64,000 nucleotides of DNA from Antedon mediterranea. Taxonomy: Eukaryota > Echinodermata > Crinoidea > Comatulida > Antedonidae. A program made the translations under genes and the position numbers. The stretch's first letter is position 1. Each line of letters opens with the position of its first letter. The stretch covers positions 15,058,932-15,122,931 of the forward strand of contig NC_092679.1 of NCBI RefSeq assembly GCF_964355755.1. Direction: 5' to 3'. The notes beneath the pieces were generated by a model, which saw nothing but the letters and a program-made list of their open reading frames with translations, did no database searches and was not told where the DNA came from. Positions 27,601-42,600 of the stretch are shown one piece after another.

Positions 27601-30600
27601 TTCAGATACTACCCTGGCCTATTGTGTTTACCCTAATGACTAGTAGGGTTTTATATGTGAAATTACAACATTTCTATTTTTTCTCCTCATTTTTATAGGG
27701 AAGGGGCTATAGATCGACTTATTAGACTGTACAAAACAGCTGTTCACAAGACAAATGTAAGTACAGTATTTTTTAAAATATGAATTTACCTATTTCTTTA
27801 TATCAATCACAACAAAGTTGATTGAAAGTACCTGAAAATGTCTGGATTTCCTGAAACTCTATACAGAATCTATTGCCAAATACCATATTAAATTCATAAT
27901 TGAGACTTCGATAAATGCACCATACCAAGAAATGTAACATATGTACAGTATATCTTTTACAACAGAAAGAAGCCAAGAGACATAATTAAAAAACAATAAT
28001 AATTTAGAATTATAAAGCACATAATATTAACCAGTTCTGCAAAGGCACAATTCTATTTAAGTTTATTTTTTATTTAAACCAGGGTTACCTTACAGAAAAT
28101 GGAATTGTAAATTTAACTCGTGTACAAATGATATTACGAGGTAAGTTTATAAGTTTTTAAAAAATAGTAATGTTTTTTTGTTCAGTAACTTAGTCTTAAA
28201 CAATAGACTTCGATAGTTGTTATTATTCTTTTATTAACCACATAAATATTTCTAAATCAATAATAGTTCAGTCATATTTGTTAATGATTACGTTTAGACC
28301 TTGGAGAGGCTGAAGATGAAATCTTCAAGAAAAGACGAGAAAGTGATCTCAGATTTCGAAGGAATAACCAGAACCGCAAGAGAAGGGAGATGGTATGTAC
28401 TTTAATCATTTGTTTAATATAGGGTTAGGTGAACACGGAACTAATTCGTCTCATTACTGCTCAACATGAGTGCTCCCAGAATTGGTTGCCACTCAAAGTA
28501 ACAGAATGTGTCGATATGAGTGCAGTTGAGTTACTTTCAGTTGAACATAAACAATCAATTATACCACTTGTTGCGTTGTATGGGTTCAGTTTAATGTCGA
28601 CATGAGTACTGAATTTTTTCGGTATCTGTTCTGTTCATTTGCTTAAAATCCGACATGAAAACTATTGTGCAACTACAGTAAAACCTCTATTTAGGGGACA
28701 CCTTTTAGGACCCCATGTGTTGGCCATAATGGTAACAACATATATTTTTTCTCTCAACTGTTGTTTCAGTTCTGTTTTGACCTAAGTACATCTTTACTCT
28801 AAATATTTCTATTTTATCAAGAAAATTAAAATATTAAACATTTTTGTTATTTTTGTTAAAGCAAAGTCAACAGTTTGTGCCATCAGGATTCTTGGCTCCA
28901 AAAGTAAGTACCAGCTACTCAATCTAAGTCTAAGTAAACTTTTTGTGACAAAAAAAAAGTGATGTGTCCATATATGGACACGATGATGTCATATCACTAC
29001 CATATTTGGGCACATTACAATATGTTTGTCAAACTACTGTACCTATATAGATAGGAAACAATCGAAAAAAAAGACTTAATTACAATGATTTCTATGAGAG
29101 AGCATTTGTACATTTGTTTGTTCACATTGTTCCTACTACACGCACCCATTTACATGGGGTTTTAGGGTATTAAAATGATTAGAATTGTACTGAGAAAGTT
29201 TTAACATTTGAAAATTATCAACCAACTTTTGTCCAAATCCCATACTTTTCCCCATTTAGGACATTTATTTGTTTGTTCAGTAATTAATACTTTTATACGT
29301 TTTAAACTACATTTAAAAACCACACTACTTTTGTAGAATATTATACAGTTCAGAATAATTCTTTGTACTGTGAATAACACAACTAATATTTATATTAAAC
29401 ATAATATATACTAATTCCACAAGCATTCCGTCAGAGTTTTGTCCATCAAATGTTACCCATTGTTTCCCTTATTATATTTAGGCTATTGGAGAAGATCAAA
29501 GTGGCCACACTGCAAAAGACATAAGGAATGCTGTACAAGATGGACGCAATCAAGCTAACAAGGTAATGATGTCTATAAATGTGTATTCTCGCATCTATGT
29601 CTGACTAGACTTGGTATGTTTTGTATAAATAAAAGATATTTCATCAAATATACTTTTCTATCCTGTAATGATGACTACTATAGGGGGTTAGGGGATTGTA
29701 TTGTAAACTTTTCTCACCCATGGCATTATAAGGGTCTGAAAATAATATTTCTAAATTAATAGTTACTAAGCTATTTATTGTTATTTGCCAGTGATTAACT
29801 CAGTTGTTAATTTTTGGACAAATTTAAACCTGTAAGGTATGCATAAAAAAATGTTGACTTTACAGTATACAAATAATGAATGTTTATGAGTGAAATGGAA
29901 CAAATAATTTCATGAGGTGAAATAGGATAAGTTATATATTCATGAAGCCAAATGAATATTTAACACATGTTCATCTTTCACCAAATGATATTATTTGTAC
30001 CATTTTACGTTCATTATTTTACACACCTACTTTTAACGAGAGTCTGGACCAATTCCTAAACCATTCAAAGAGGCAGCGCTCCAATTTTGGACGCCAAGTA
30101 GAACAATTATAGATCGAACATGATCAGTCAACAACAACCTTGAACATGTGGTTGCACACTCGCTGTGTAACAATTTAATACACAAAACAAAATTGCAGTA
30201 TTCGATTTTACGTAACGACAAAACATGATTGAGTGTGCTACTTTACGTTCATTCTTATGTTACCCACAATCATTCAATCAAACGACAAGAATCTACTTTT
30301 GTAACATTGCATATGTTTTACAGAATGCTGCAGATCAACTCAGATCACAATTGAATGGGGATAAGAAGCCAGAGCCTCCAAGAAGGGGTTCGAAAAGAAC
30401 AATAGAGGATATGCAGAAGGAAGATGAGGAACAAGATAAACATGATGATGTTAAGTAAGTTACATGTAAATTAATAATTTAAATATACTTTATTCAACAT
30501 TTAAAAAAACACATAACTTCTTTAACAAAGTATTCCCTTTATAGTTGTTGTAAGCTTGTCCCCTGAATAGAGGTTGGCCTTATGTTAAAACATATATTTC

Positions 30601-33600
30601 TTTTCATTGTTGTCTTGGAAATGTGTCCCCTTTATAGGAGTGTCCTCTGAATAGTTTCATTTCCTTTTATTTGATATCAAAATTGCAGCAAAAGGCTGAA
30701 TTACATGATACTTACAAATATAAAAACAGTTAAATCGGGCATAAAACAGTATATAAAAAAGTGCATGTACAAATCACATACATATACAAAACATATGTTT
30801 CTTTCATTCTTTTCTTGTGAAAGTGTCCCCTTTATATTGGTGTCTCCTGGATACTTTCATTTTATTTTATATCAAAATTGGAGCAAAAGGCTGAATTACA
30901 TGATAATATATATAGATAAGATATAAAAACATTTAGATCAGGCATAAAACAGTATATAAAAAAGTGCATGTACAAATCACAGAAACAAATAAAAGGAGTT
31001 GCATTCACAGGGAGGTGTTCCATTTAAGCTCTGTCTACACTAGCAAACTTTATGTGACAACAAAATGTGATGTGCCTATATATGGACACAATGATGTCAA
31101 ATCACTACCATATTTAAGCATATCAATACCATATTTGGGTACATCACACATTTTTTGTCAAACTGGTTTGATAGTGTAGACAGAGCTTAATAGGGGAATC
31201 CTTTTTACAAATTACGTTATTCTGCATTCACAGAAATTTAAACTAATTTTGCATTTTTTCAATTTCACAGATTGTGGGAAGATGGTTGGAGAGAGCGTTA
31301 CTACCAGGGAAAGTTTGATGTTGAAGGTGATGATTATGCTTTCAGGAACAAAGTTGTAAGTTTTTATATTTAATAAATTTAGGGATAATATAATAGTACA
31401 CAAATATTTATTGAAAATCTGAGTGTATTTTGTGTGAACGTAGCTTTAGAGTGTGTATTTTCAAATCAGCTTCACCTTGTTGAATAGAACAGTCTTACAT
31501 TACAACTATTCTCCCCATTCAATTTATAACATGCTTTGTTTGTATACCATTACCATTAATAAAAACGAAAAAAGAAATGCTTGGCAAGTTAGTTTACAAT
31601 AGGTGACTAGTGTGGTATGCAGTTAGCAGAGCTAAAAAATCTATTAAATTCAATGCAATCTAGTCTAACCCTAAAGCTCTGTCTACACTATCAAACTTTC
31701 ATGTTTGGACATGATGAGGTTAATCAGTACCATATTTGGGCACATCACACTTGTTTTGTCAAACTAATTTGATAGTATAGACAGAGCTTTAGAAATATTA
31801 ACAGAGATTATATTTCAATCAAATTGCTCAGTTGTTTCATTATAACATTAAGTGGTCTTCACAGTTAGCAGTGACGGTGTAATGATAAGGGAATGGGACT
31901 AGCAATGTGTTAGGCATAAGGGTGCCATATTGATTTTATCCTTCGGCAAGATTCTTTACTCTCATTGCAATCTTCTTGTCATTGGCCCCATGTACATACA
32001 ATGCATAATTAAAGAACTTGGTACACTAAAAAGAGTAGAAAATTGCTCCCTGTGTGCTGATATGGGTATGCGCTGCACTGCAGGTGTGTGTCAGTAAAGA
32101 GTAATCTAAATTTCCAGTTATGCTTGAGGATGATATTATGTTTCTCCATGAGCCTCTGATAGTAGATAATCTAAATTTGTTAATTTTACTTTGATTTTAG
32201 GGTGATGCATATGCGCTTGGTCTTTGCTGGGTCTTACAGTACTACTACCAAGGATGCCCATCCTGGGATTGGTATTTCCCATACCACTATGCACCATTTG
32301 CTTCCGACTTTGTTGACATTGACAAGAAGGTCAGCACTAATTTTCCCAAAGGAACAAAGCCGGTAAGAAGTTTAAAAGAAAGAACCATTCCTTACTGTTT
32401 TTATAAATTCTAAATGCCAAACTAGATGCTAGACACCCCTATTAAGGGGACACTTTCCTGTGAAAACATATGATGGCAATAGAGAGTTCATTGGGATTCT
32501 CCAGGGAAAATTTCTATTAAGGAGACACTTATGTATTGAAGGTGTCCTCTAAATAGTGTTTCTACTGTATGTTTTAATACTATGGCCCTATTAAGGAGCA
32601 CTTTGTCCCTTGAATGGAGGTTTTACTGTATCTTGACTGATTCAGCCTCATCTCATGTGCCATCCATCCCAAGCCGAAACCTCATAACCACTTCCATTAT
32701 ATCATTTCCGCCAGACTATGACATTTTATCCTTCTTTGTGTTCTTTTATTCTGTAAGTACATCATGTTATGTCCCATCCATCTGAAGCTGTGACCTCCTA
32801 ACCACTTTTATTATCGTTTCCTTCGGACCAAGACATGTCATCTTTCTTTGTCTTCTTTCATTCTGTAAGCATCATCATCTCATGTCCCATCCATCTGAAG
32901 CTGTGACCTCATAACCACTTTTATTATCGTTTCCTCTAGACTAAGACATTTCATCCTTTTTTGTGTTCTTTCATTCTGTAAGCATTATCATCTCATGTCC
33001 CATCCATCTGAAGCTGTGACCTCCTAACAACTTTTATTATCGTTTCCTTACGGACCAAGACATTTCATCTTCCTTTGTCTTCTTTCATTCTGTAAGCATC
33101 ATCATCTCATGTCCCATCCATCTGAAACTGTGACCTCATAACCACTTCCATTATCGTTTCCTCTAGACCAAGACATTTCATCCTTTTTTGTGTTCCTTCA
33201 TTCTGTAAGCATCATCATCTCATATCCTATCTATCTGAACCTGTGACCTCATAACCACTAATAACCACTTCTATTATGACATTCCATCTCATCTTGTTTT
33301 TTTTATCCTAAGCCATCAAACAATATTTCTTTTCTTTAAACTAAACTGGTATTATTATCCCTATTCTCTCATCATTTCAGTTCAACCCTCTGGAACAGCT
33401 AATGAGTGTATTTCCGGCAGCCAGTGGTAACTTCCTTCCATCGTCATGGAGGACGCTGATGTCTGGTATTGAGTCGCCAATCATTGACTTTTATCCGGAT
33501 GATTTCAAAATTGACCTGAATGGAAAGAAATATGCTTGGCAAGGTTTGTATAATACTGAACTCATAAAAGGAAATGTTAAAGCCATAATTTAAATTTGTA

Positions 33601-36600
33601 ATGTGTTGTACATGTAAATGTAGTTTCAAACTTTCCCAATGTAATAAAATGGATGCCTACAATAGCAACATGGAAGACTTTCATGGGGTAATCTGGACCA
33701 GGATCCCAATTAGGGACCGTTTCTTCAACATTTTACTAATTTTAGATGGATCTTTATCAAATTCAAACCACTGAAAGGTATATAGCTACACATTACTCCA
33801 TTACATTTTGGGGGCGGTCTAGGTCTCAATTCGGGACCACCTTTAGTCTAAGGGATGATTGCCAAATTGTCACTTTTAAATTGTCACCAATTGAAAACTA
33901 CTTGACTTTTTATAACACTAAACATATTACACTTTAGGTCAGTATTTTAAGCAATAGAAATTTAGGCCTTAATCATTTTTAATTTTTGAGATGAGCCCTT
34001 GGCAGAGGTATGCAATCTTGATTTTTCTTGAAATATAATAATTGTAATATTAATTTTTTTTTTATCATTTGTTTTAGGTGTTGCTCTTCTACCATTTGTT
34101 GATGAAGGCAGATTATTAGAAACGTTAGCAGAGGTTTATCCAAATCTTTCAGAAGATGAAAGTAAGTAAATTCAAACTTCATTCAAATCCTGTGGTCCCT
34201 TTGTATATGTGGTGTACATTAAAGACTTTTGTACACTATTGAAAAAGAGTAGGGGATCCACTTCCAATGTGCTAATCAGGGTAGGCGCTGCACTGCTGGT
34301 TTACGTGGGTTCGTAGAGGGTCTAAACCAAATTCCTCAGTTTCTGGTAACCTTGATGACAATATTATATTGATTTTAATTCATTTATTTATTTATTTTTA
34401 TTGTTTTTTCTTTTCTATTGTCTTACTTATGCCAAGAAAAATGAATTTAAAATTAATTGGACCAATACAAATTTCTTGAATCTTGAATCTTCTCTTTACA
34501 GAGATGAGAAATAGCTTAGGACCAGACAGACTGTTCGTTGGTAAAGATCACCCATTGTATTCATTCATAGAAGGGATCTATGAGGGTGACAAACCGCTGG
34601 AAGATGTAAGCTAGCTAGCCTAACTTTAGCTTTTGCTGGCATTGTTATTATACTACAATTTCTACATACTTAAGTACAGTAAAAATCCTATTAAGGGGAC
34701 ACCTTTAGGACCTAATAAAGTGTTCCCCTAATAGGCATCTCCCCTGCATAGGGGTTGGCTGTACAGCAGTAATGAAATATACATTGCCCCTCATTCGTTT
34801 CTCTTAATAATGTTGTCTCCTGAATGGAATAGGCTGTAGTAGGAAAATAAAAACAAAGACATTTTGATAGGAAGGAAATATGAGTGGCTTGGATGTTTGG
34901 ATGCTACCAGCCACAGGGGTATGGTTCAAATCCTGTCAGATATCACGTCATTACTCCACTGCCAAACATTCACCTTTTGTTTTTTTTTGGTCCTCTGAAA
35001 TGGATTGCCACCGGAAGACAGTGGCTTTTAATGTTATCAATCTTTTCTGTTTGCCTAAAAAGGAAAATATATAACTTAATGTCAAGAAGCTGTTACAATA
35101 ATTTGTTTATAATTATTTTTTTCCAAGCATTGATTACTGTATTTTTTTCCTTTAAAAAAACTTAGAAAATTGCTGTTAGTACTGAACTCAGCCAAGGAAT
35201 GGCAGGGGAAATATGGTGTGATAGATTTGCGGTTAAAACAGATGGGTAAGTGTATTTGAAACTGGAATAAATAAATATCAACATTTTTAGAAAACAGCTG
35301 ACCAGATCTCCATAGGTTAAATTCATGGTTGAAATATAGTTTGAAAACTTACAATTCTGTTTGATACTTAATGTAGCAATAAAGCTAGCAACGAAACGCA
35401 AGGACTGAATTGAATTGAAATATATATTTATACTGGGTATACCTCTTCAGTCAAAGACTGGTCTCCCAGAGGGCCCAGTTGGTGATCAGTGGCTGTGATG
35501 TACTAATACACCGGGGTAACCCCCTACTCGTCTCGAAAGATGTACTAGGTGCACACGAGCAAGTTGTGTACACTGGACCTACGGTTTATAGTCCTTATCC
35601 GAGAAGACTCGTTCTACCACCAGAACCATGGAGTGAGTGAGCCTCGAACCTCTGCCGATGTTATGGCTACGCGATTACGGTTCCACTGTCTTAACCGCTC
35701 GGCCACTCACTCACGACGTAACGTAACGCAAGTGAATTGACCAATCACAAGCAATGGCTTATTCGCTTGTGATTGCTAACTGTCTATAACTTTGCTTGTC
35801 ATTGGTTAACATGATTGCGTTTACGTCCTTGCGTTACGTTCTAGTGGGAACCACGCTTTATCAAAAGTACAAATGGTATCAATTGTAATAATAGATGTAG
35901 TTTGATAATTGAAAACATTTCTTTTTTTCAGTACTAAGGAATCTCCACTTCCAATGTTACGTGATATTAAGGGTTGTCATGTGATGAGGTAGGCTTTAAT
36001 CTATGTTTTTGGACACATTTTACAATGTAGTCAAGGCTTACATACACATCCTCAATGCTGATTGGTCAAAAGTTTGTGGCTAAAAATGATTTTCTTCTCT
36101 CTTGGATAAAACCTTTAAACTGAAGGTCCAGTGTACACAACTGACTTGTGTACACTTACAAGAACCCAGTGCATCTTTCATAAAGGGTAGGTGATTACCC
36201 TGGCGCTTTGGTCCATTTTAGACCTTGTCTTTAATTACTCTGGCGACCTGACCATATTGTTTCACCAGAGTGGCCCTATTTCCCAGTTCTTCTGTATTAT
36301 ATTCATGGACCCTAGGTTAGCATTACTGAGCTATAAATGTAATTGTTAATAATATCAATTGGGTTTAGCTGTGCGTATCATGATCCAGATTATGGGAAGG
36401 ATTACCTATTCAAGTGTAACATGCTTCCTGGAGCAAAGTGAGTTTAATTTATTCTTCATTATTTTTCACAACCATTTATAGTTTTGTTTTGTTGATTTTC
36501 TATTGTTGTTGAAATAAGTGTAATGTCTACTTTGAGAAAAACTGGTTTCTTTAATTTGCTAGCGTTTAAATTAGTCTCACAATTATAATATGCTATTTAT

Positions 36601-39600
36601 TCTGCATCGTTAAGTGGACATTATACTTTTCAAAACTGTTGAAAAGTTGAATCATCATCATTTAATAGAAAGTGTTTATTTAAATACTTTTAAAAGTTTT
36701 CAAAAATAACTAACAATGTTATTGTTTGTTTATAATTAATATTTAGTGTTTATCATAAATATTTTTAAATTATCATCTATCCACTAAGTTTTATGCTAAC
36801 AATATTTTTATTAAAACTAATACAGTTTTTATGAATATGGTCATTTGTTTCTATATCAAGCATTTTATATCATTTTTACTATAAATAATTATTTTATTAT
36901 GATTATTATGATTATACACCAGAGGTTCCAACATTAGATAACAGGAAACTTTATAAAGAAGTAGCCAAAGCATAGAGGGTGTTATCATTTTCTAAAATAC
37001 ATTCAAACATAGAGGGTGCTATTAACAAAGTCTTGTACATCAGCATCTATATACAGTAGTAAACAATGGGTATGCGAAGCACTTTCCAAGAGTGACAAAT
37101 GCTAATGTGGTAAAGGGGGAAAATATCCATCTGGTGAAATTTAACCATTAGCCAGAGATAAGAAATCGCTTAAACTATTGGGAAACTCCCATGATTATTA
37201 GGAGTCTTGGGATGTCTGCGTATTTAATATTATATAAACACATACATTTACAAAACAGTTTAGACTTTTTAAAGCCTGAAGATTATCCAATGAATGGATC
37301 TGTTTGTAGGTTTGGAAGATTTGTAGGCAGATAGTATCCTGTCTTATTGGTTTACTGTGCCATTGTTATGCTTTATACAGACAACTCTTTCTTTATATAC
37401 GTTGGCACAAGTTCAAATAATTCAAAGTCAAAATATTTTAAAGAAAGGTCTAATGAGATTTTTAAGTAAAAATGATAATATATAAAAAAATTGCTGAGTG
37501 GTTAAGATGGTTCCATCAAACCACAGCCATAGTTCTAGATAACGTTTTTGGATAAAGAATTCTGCAGCAAAAAATGTTCTGATTAGTTAAAATAATAGTC
37601 AATTTTGGCGGAACCATACCAATAGTGGCATTACACAGGAGGCATAGGCTGTTGGTTTAGTACTCCCCAGGCGACCTCCAATGTTGGTTAGATGCAGTGG
37701 GCTGCTCATGCTCTGGGACCGCTTAAGCACTGGGGCCCCTAGTTTTAGCCAGTGAGCGCTCTTGGCCGTTACACCACTGCTTACCAACCATCTGCATTAA
37801 AATGTGTTATTCAATCAAATATTACTTATGGTCTAGAAGTCTCGGGTAGTACTTATAAGTCGCATATATCTTATTTAACTTATCCAAAAAATGTGTCTAA
37901 GATGTATAACTTTCTCTGATTTTATGGCTTCATCTTCTCCATTATTTAAAGACCTTTTTTATATATTTTTGTATTTTAGACGTTTATAAGTTGTTTGAAT
38001 TAAGTATAGTTAAGTTTGTTCATAACCAAATTAATGGCAAAACACCACATCAAACTATGGAATACTTTATTTAATTACACATAATCCTAGTACCAGACTT
38101 AGTAATACAAAGAATTTTGCTAAAATAATTTTCTGAAAGCTCGTACAGATGCTGGCAAATTTATAATTTCTATTAATGGAGCTTAACTTTGGAATAATTT
38201 ACTATACCCTTATCTATAAAGTGTACCTCTTCAAGATTTAAATTCATAAATGAAGTTAAATGTTTACTTTTACGAAAATAATAATGTTAGCTCTTGTTTA
38301 CTTTATTTCTTTTATATAGTTGTTGTTTCTTTCTTATTGTTGTTAGATCAAAATTTATGCATTTTGACTAATTTATTTTTTGTGACAGGAGCCATACCTT
38401 GATTAGCGAAAGCTATTTTTTTGGCTCTTTTTCACATAATGTACTCTTTGTATTATGTAAATAAATTTGAAAGTAAAAAGTATATATTTAAAGGCTTCCA
38501 GAGAAGGTTCTAAAGCCTGAAGACTTTGAAAGCCTAAAGAGTGGCAACCAGCAGTGGAGGCCTAGGATTGGATTTAACTCCAACTTTCCACGTGCTAGTC
38601 TGGGAGGTGCTGGGCACCGGATGGTCAAGTATGTTAAGACGTTTTTGTAAAAGAATTTGCACGTATTTTAAATCATTGTTTATTACAATTGTTTTACTTC
38701 ATCATGTTTTTGCACATTTTTATAAATACTGTATTCATTCGATTAAACGATTAGGAGGAGGGGGCGTTATTCAAAGTGGGTCGTTTTTTCTAATAAATAC
38801 GTTATTTGTTTGTTATTGATTTTGATAGTTTGAATAGTTTAGTAATAGTTTAACGTTCAATGACAGTGTTACAAGGTTTCTTCTAAATCTTTTTTGAGTA
38901 GGCCTACAATTTCAATGAAGACTTTTCATTATGAATAGGAACTCATTTGGCAAACAATACGTTGCTAATTGTAATTATTGGAAAAGCTGTACTCTTGAAA
39001 TTGAACAATTTCATTTCTTTTTGTTATATATTAAATATGCATTTTACTGAATATAAATGTTAAAACGAATTTTTTATATAACTTGTTTTATAATAATTGT
39101 ATATGATTACAGCCATTACACATCTATTCCTCCTCCCAAATCGTTGATGGGTTCAGGACCTCGTTTTGATGGTCAAAGGTCACGCAGAGGAGGTCAGAAC
39201 TATGGAGATTATAATCAAGGTCAGTGTTCTAATTATATATTGCTTAATGAAAATAAATTTTATGTATCATTTTTATATATTCTACTGTACAGCTCTTATT
39301 GGGATATTAAATTAACTATAGTGCTCTCTACTTATACAATTGAGTACTGCAATTTTCTGAGGTGAAATAGCGGTCCCAATTTTTGCTTGGCTTTTGCATA
39401 TAAACAATAACATTCAAAATGAACTCAATCTAACTACACTAGCCAGGCCTAGGAATATGTTGTTTTATGTTGACACAATTAACAGTGTGTGCATTTATAA
39501 AACAAATAATTAATGTTATATAATCGTGCGATGGAAGAAATAATGTTATTCGATAAAAATATAACCTGAAGTTATTCATTATTATACTAATCCAGTATTG

Positions 39601-42600
39601 TACAGTTCTAGAAATAGGGACAACACCCCTTGTCACGTGCATGTTTGTTTTTTGTTTTGCTTTTGCGTTTTATTTTAATCGCAAAGGACTAATTGATATC
39701 AGCAGTTTTAATTATAGATTTAACATTTTGATGAAAATATTAAAAAAATATAAATAACATGTTATTGCATGCAAAAGGTCAGCCTCATTATTGACCTTTG
39801 AAGACCAGATAATCCTGATATTCTTGGAATTCCTCAATTAATTAATAAGTCTTCTTAAATCATCAAAGAAAACAAATTACGAAACTCAATATGATACTTG
39901 GTCATCTGGATTTCTTTGCCAAAGCGTGCCAGTTGGTGGAGGCGCTAATCCAATCGTTTCCTGACATGTTTCCTAAGTCACAGGGGAGAGGGAATTAAAT
40001 AACCCAATTGTTTTTCGCCAACTCCTGAACTTATCAGTCAATCAAAGTCCTTCTTCCTGAACGATATACTAAAATTACATGGAATGGTATGTATGACGTG
40101 TAAAAAAAATTAGGCCACATAATCTGACCTGGAAGTGTATTAATATAATCCTAATATTCAGTACGATCTCCACATTTTATCCCTATGTCATATATACTGT
40201 GTATGCTGTTATTTTTGTGGTGGTTTAATTTTTTGCGATTGAGAACTTTACCTCAAAATTATCAACGTACGAAAAATTCTGATTGAAGGGGAAAAAACCT
40301 GTAAGCAAATTTCACATGCTTATCGTATCGTTTCGGTCATTATAGCAACGATCGACAATGATGCTTCGTTTCACAGTTAGTTTAGTAGAAGGTTTGTGAA
40401 GCTAAAAATAATAAAATATTTCATTTGACATTGCTTAGACTTAGTCAAATAAAGTAAAAGGCTGCTGTCTATGCTTTACATGCTTCGTAATACCAAAAAA
40501 TTGTATACAGCAATTAGCTAGGCATAGGCTAAAATTGAAATAGAAAATTTCAACACGCAAACATTTTAAGAAAGTGGAAAATTGTTAAAAATTCTGTACA
40601 CAAAAAAATAACATTTATATAAATCTTGTTTCATTCATTTACTTACTTATTCATTTCATTTACTATTTGCCTTTTCTTATTATTCCAGACAACACTTTCC
40701 CCAGCCAACCCTTTCCTTAACCAACCCTTTCCCCCAGCAAACCCTTTTCCCACCCAACCCTTTCCCACCCAACCCTTTCCCCAGGCAACTCTTTCCCCAC
40801 GCGACCCTTTCCCCAGCCGACCCTTTTCCCAGCCGACCCTTTTCCCAGCCGACCCTTTTCCCAGCCGACCCTTTTCCCAGCCGACCCTTTCCCCACCCAA
40901 CCCTTTCCCCACCCAACCCTTTCCCCACCCAACCCTTTCCCCACCCAACCCTTTCCCCACCCAACCCTTTCCCCACCCAACCCTTTTCCCACCCAACCCT
41001 TTTCCCACCCAACCCTTTTCCCACCCAACCCTTTTCCCACCCAACCCTTTCCTTAACCAACCCTTTCCTTAACCAACCCTTTCCCCCAGCAAACCCTTTC
41101 CCTAGCCAACCCTTTCCCTCAGCCAACCTTTTTTCCCACCTTGCCTTTCACCATTCACTTGTCACTTGAGCCTTTTGTAATTTACCACCAAACCCGTAAA
41201 CTTAGCATTTTTGTTGAAACATATTTCAAACCTGTGTTTTATGCTATTGCACAAAAATATTTGAGATTTTATCATTGACATATAGATAAAACATAATAGA
41301 AAGTGAATGACTTTATAAATTGTTATTTACTGTATATAAAAAATGTTAAAGCCCCCTCTGTTTAATACTATTTTTTTTGGCGATATTTTCTTGGTATTGG
41401 CTAACTGTAATGATGCTTACAAAAATGAAATATGTGTGTAACAATATCTAGTAATGTATCATAAGTAGTAGCATGCAATTCCATATCATTTATGACCTAC
41501 TACTATAATTGTCATTGTTAGTGTCACCAATGTATTTCTCTCTTCTCTTGAAAACAGTTTTTTACTCCGATCAGTTGGTGAAACTTACTGTGGAGATTGG
41601 TAATTCTTTCCGTCAGAGAAAGTTACCAGGCGGTTACAAGCTGTAAAACTTGCTAGCCGATTGTCTTTTATAAAAAAGTCTAATGCGATTGCGGCTTGAG
41701 TGACTCATGCTATAAGTATTGATATTACTCAGCGATAAAAGATGCTGATTTTGCGACAGATTAGTAAAAGATTTAAATTTTAGATCCTGTTCTTGATCAG
41801 AAAAGTTATACTTTAATTTCATCTCTGCATCTTATTGTGTTGATTTTGTATTTGTTGTTAGTTACAATCAAAGGCAAGGCTTTTCTTCAATGATTTCCAC
41901 ATCTGTCTACACTATCAAAAAAGTGGTAGTATATGGCCAAATAAAAATCAATCATAAAACATTTATTTCCAAAAAATGATGGTCACTTAGAACCGGGTAA
42001 AATATTATAATGATATGACAACATCATGTCTATATATATATATATCTTAGATATTTTTTTGTTTTGTTTGTGTTTCCTTTCATCAGTTCTTCACTCAATT
42101 AAAAAATTAATCAAATAAGCAGTTGAATCTAGCAAAACTCAGCTGTTGACGCCTCGGTGCATGTAAACTCCAAGGTTTTGCTAAGTGATGTTAGCGTGGT
42201 ATTATCATTTGTTTCTTTAAGACAAAAAAAGTAGCTTAAACATTCTTTTGTTGTCATTCACCACTCATTTTTATTTCCAAAATTTCATGATAAAAACCCT
42301 TTTTTCTACATCTACATTTTTAGAATATGGTATTTTATTTGTAGATAATAGCGAAGTATATTTTAGTAAGGTTTTAGATAAACAACTTTGTATGTGGATG
42401 AAATACAAAATAGAAAAAAATTGGTACAGAAAGGACAGATTCAATATTATAAGGAATGTTAAGAAAAGTTAAAAACTGATTTCCACTTTGAGTTCTATGA
42501 ACTTAGAAAACGTATAGGCAATTAAATGATTAACAAATAGAAAATTACTGTACTAGCAGCATATGAAAGTTACAATCATATTCAACTTTTTATTCACCAT

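Noticed and set aside
40626-41126. Long open frames on both strands (Pro/Phe-rich or Gly/Lys-rich peptides)
   Set aside because: They arise from a stop-free 16-bp tandem repeat and shift frame with each unit; no splice context or gene-like composition.
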